Source: Oppiella nova (taxonomy: Eukaryota > Arthropoda > Arachnida > Sarcoptiformes > Oppiidae). From it: DNA of 55,417 bases. The position numbers and the translations under genes were made by a program. The stretch is taken from NCBI GenBank assembly GCA_905397405.1, contig CAJPVJ010000038.1:1-55417 (forward strand), in the 5' to 3' direction. Shown one piece after another: positions 53,006 through 55,417 of the stretch; within the stretch, counting starts at the first letter, position 1, and each line of letters starts with the position of its first letter. The notes below the pieces were generated by a model. It had not been told where the DNA came from. It saw only the letters and a list, made by a program, of their open reading frames with translations, and ran no database searches.

Positions 53006-54438
53006 TTAGGCATCGATGTCGATGTCACTGACGATGGCTTCCTCTTCTAGTTTGGGGAACGGGAGTAAAGTATCGCTCGTAGAGCCCGGAGACGACACTA
53101 TATTAATAGTTCGCAAAGTACTCGAAATGGGAAGAAGTGACGAACCGGTCGACAGACTCGGGCTTAGAGTACCCGATATGCTCGACGAGAGCGTAGGACT
53201 CATGGCTGAGCTCACACTCACTGTTATGGGCATTGAAGGGGGTTGGGAGGTGTGGGGCGAGGGCTTCATCGATACAATTGAATTGCTCGAAGAATTGAAA
53301 CTATTGTTAGTAGTGTTGTGTTTATGGGGATTACGACAACCCCTGCACTTGCATTCAAAGCATCCCTTGCCATCGACATAACAGGGACACCGCTGCCCAC
53401 AACAGGTAAGTTTGCCCGGATTAGGAGTGGCCAGACCGCACCGACAGCCCCGCCGTTTGGCCTTCACTTTGGCCGGCGTTGTGTTCGGGTTTCTGATGAG
53501 AGACGACCCGTTGGTGAGTATGGCGTGAGTGCCCACACCTACCGTCGAGTGGTTGGTCGTCTCAGTTGCCTTTGCGGCCGACGTCAACACAATTGAATGC
53601 TTTGTGGTATTGTTTGTGAGATTATCGCCGCAATTGGTCCGCAAAACACTATCGCTTTCCTTAACACCGATCGCATCGTTAGCGACAGAATTGCCGTTAA
53701 GTGTAATCTTATTGTTATTATTGTTGTTATTGTTATTAATATTACTGTTAACCGAATGAATGGCATTAGAGTTGACCACAGAATTGGTGTTCATTTGTCC
53801 ATTTCTGGAGGCGTTGATGCGGGCGTTGCCGGTCGTCGACCGCGAGTACCCCCTAAGGGACGGCGGCTCCGAGAAGTTGTACTTATCGTGCAGTTGAGCG
53901 CCTTCTTCGAGCAGTTCCGCAAAACTCATGTTAGTTCCGGAGGCGGAACCGCTGGTCAGGTCTCCCCACTTATGGTGCAGGTCTGCAGACATCATGAACT
54001 GACAGACATTGCGATAGCACTGCAGAAGAATCCTAAGCTGAGTGTTCTCCACAAACTTGGAGTGATCTTTGCACCTGAAGAATGCAATCATGAGTTCAGT
54101 GGACAGACAGACAGACAGGCAATGAGTTCAGTGGACAGACAGACAGGCAATGAGTTCAGTGGACAGACAGACAGACAATGAGTGAATGCATACCAACTGC
54201 ACGACGGCTTTAACCGCATTTTGCCGCCGACACAGGCCTTACACACGTGGTGTTGACAGGAACTGATGGTCGAAGACATGGGAACAGTGAGCAGTTGTCC
54301 GCAGACACAACACGTGAGCGCCTGTCGTAAGTAGAGTACGAGTCGGTTGATGTCAGCCCACGCGCCCATGTCTTCGCACGAAGACTGGAATATCATACGA
54401 CATGTCGTCACGTATAGACTCAACGCATTCATTGCCAT
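53006..54438 (-). CDS. msl-2: MSL2 E3 ubiquitin ligase (male-specific lethal 2)
   Basis: RING E3 ligase and DNA-binding subunit of the MSL histone-acetylation complex, which drives X dosage compensation in Drosophila. Exons 54194-54438 and 53006-54074 join within a Trp codon to give 437 residues. The N-terminus (ALSLYVTTCRMIF, WADINRLVLYLRQALTC) precedes a RING finger at 43-83 with C-x2-C, C-x-H-x2-C-x2-C and C-x2-C ligands; the intron separates the last Cys (CSW|C). A CXC domain follows at about 290-330 (GCRCGLATPNPGKLTC, CGQRCPCY, GCFECKCRGCRN), the DNA-binding module. Between and after are Asn/Ser/Thr-rich low-complexity regions. The protein is shorter than human MSL2 (577). An in-frame ATG at 54507 exists, but an acceptor-like TTTTGGCAG ending at 54480 and MSL2 homology favour 54438 or 54432. 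NDUFA2 is divergent, about 0.8 kb away. Confidence 0.97.
54075..54193 (-). repeat. MSL2 intron made largely of a minisatellite
   Basis: Of 119 intron bases, about 54094-54186 are three copies of a roughly 28-32 bp unit containing GAGTTCAGTGGACAGACAG and variable ACAG counts. The splice borders lie just outside the array. Confidence 0.9.
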
Positions 54439-54455
54439 CACTTCCACGCATCCAT
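54438..54455 (-). promoter_or_regulatory. uORF overlapping the MSL2 start codon
   Basis: On the minus strand, an ATG at 54455-54453 opens a five-codon uORF (M-D-A-W-K) whose TGA (54440-54438) overlaps the A of the MSL2 ATG, forming TGATG. A second upstream ATG at 54451 opens an overlapping frame. If the 5'UTR exon starts after the acceptor at 54480, these are the first AUGs met by scanning ribosomes. Confidence 0.5.
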
Positions 54456-55230
54456 TCTCCAGACAATTGGTTACCGTTTCTGCCAAAAGACATAACAAAT
54501 CAAACAATCGGTCACTCTTTCAGTGGTTGACAGTCACTCACAAAACGCTTGACTCAACGCATCCAATGAATCCATACTTAAGTCATATTTGAGTGCACTT
54601 TGTATTCATTGAAACACTGCTGAAATGGATTTGATTTGATTTGAATTGATTTATAAATTGCTTTTTGTTTACTAAACACTCAATACTTTATCAAACAATA
54701 CATTGGGAGTGGCCTTCACTGCACTAATACACTAGTGTTGCATATCACACATCCACTCAACCTATTCAGTAGTGCCACACATCCAATATGGACTAAATCT
54801 AACTCCACCTCGATCAATTAGGATTGTATAATTATATATAATTACCATTAAAGAGTAATACAATTATTCGCCAAATATAAACATGTTTTGCGGTTTTTAT
54901 ATCATTTACAACACTATTATTACACAATACAGTGGCACTCAAGTGTGATTGTACTGAACATAAATTATGTCAATATATAGTTTGTTTAAAATATATCATA
55001 ATTTATCAAATAAGTACAATTAACAATATTTTTAAAGTAAAATTTAAATATTATGTAAATTGATTAGATTTGTAATGTTTGTGGTGATAATCATAGAAAT
55101 ATAAGCACACAATAGTGCCATAGATTAGCACTTTATGACATTTGGTATGCATTTGGTTGTCGTCATTGATGTCTATTTATATGAAGTATTTGTTTGCATT
55201 GAATGTGTTGTCGATTGACTCTTGAGTGAA
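54456..55230. promoter_or_regulatory. Divergent MSL2/NDUFA2 intergenic region
   Basis: Includes the probable upstream intron and promoter of MSL2 (minus) and the promoter of NDUFA2 (plus). It is AT-rich with no clear TATA box at the expected distance from the NDUFA2 ATG. No other gene seen. Confidence 0.45.
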
Positions 55231-55417
55231 ATGTCAGTCAAAGCGTTGACCAGATTTGGATCACATGTGAAGGAAATCAGACTTCACTTATGTCTCACAT
55301 CGGACTCCAGTTCTGGTGTCAGGTATGGGTGACTGTGTTTGCACCACATCTGTGACAATGTCTTGATTACAGAGACTTCATAGCCAGACATTACCCGCGA
55401 GTGAAGCAAACGAATCC
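55231..55417 (+). CDS. NDUFA2: NDUFA2 (complex I B8 subunit), 5' part, runs off window
   Basis: Accessory subunit of mitochondrial NADH:ubiquinone oxidoreductase with a thioredoxin-like fold. Exon 1 is 55231-55322; a 50-nt intron (GTATGG to GATTACAG, 55323-55372) follows; exon 2 starts at 55373 and continues past the edge. The joined start reads LTRFGSHVKEIRLHLC, then SSSGVRDFIARHYPRVKQTN, matching the human REIRIHLC, GVRDFI and LKKANP blocks in order. The Arg codon is split AG|A. The first ATG is used, giving an N-terminus of length similar to human. About half of the roughly 100-residue protein is visible. Confidence 0.92.

Noticed and set aside
1-55417. tRNA, rRNA, CRISPR, transposon terminal repeats or reverse-transcriptase genes
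   Set aside because: Looked for T-loop GGTTCRA words, regularly spaced repeats and element proteins; nothing convincing was found.

Overview
The window is AT-rich animal nuclear DNA with small spliced genes: most introns are 50-190 bp, with a few of several kb. The proteins point to an arthropod. Synapsin starts with a KRRFSSGDL domain A, the odd-paired/ZIC protein has an arthropod-style fifth zinc finger, and an MSL2 ortholog with RING and CXC domains is present. The very short introns suggest a mite or another small-genome chelicerate, but that placement is inference. No RNA gene, CRISPR array, virus-like element or complete transposon could be supported.

Layout. 1-7.2 kb: a TIMP gene (+ strand, about 155-3958) lies antisense and downstream of the 5' exons of synapsin (- strand, 5186-7171). 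The rest of synapsin would lie beyond the left edge, so TIMP appears nested in a synapsin intron, as in flies and vertebrates. 8.8-10.1 kb: a three-RRM protein of the A1CF/RBM46/RBM47 family (+). 10.1-32 kb: gene-poor DNA with many near-identical direct duplications, GA/CT microsatellites and one assembly gap (25107-25753). 32.1-38.1 kb: odd-paired/ZIC (-), two coding exons around a 4.4 kb intron. 45.0-45.8 kb: an intronless PSME3 (PA28gamma/REGgamma) gene (+). 53.0-54.4 kb: MSL2 (-). 55.2 kb to the right edge: the start of NDUFA2 (+), divergent from MSL2.

The genes are unrelated in function: synaptic vesicle protein, metalloproteinase inhibitor, RNA-binding protein, patterning transcription factor, nuclear proteasome activator, chromatin E3 ligase and complex I subunit. 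The only evident architectural links are the TIMP-synapsin nesting and the MSL2/NDUFA2 divergent pair.

The main caution is assembly quality. At least seven direct duplications occur. Two are exact with an offset of exactly 128 bp, which looks like unmerged assembler overlaps. One consists of about 1.27 kb contig ends repeated on both sides of the N gap. One duplicates four synapsin exons with only synonymous exonic differences. Separately allelic copies laid end to end explain much of this better than true duplication. I did not find a convincing new biological system. The best leads are the nested TIMP/synapsin locus, the synapsin exon duplication and its missing start methionine, uORFs in front of MSL2, and a coding-like tract with one in-frame TGA upstream of odd-paired.
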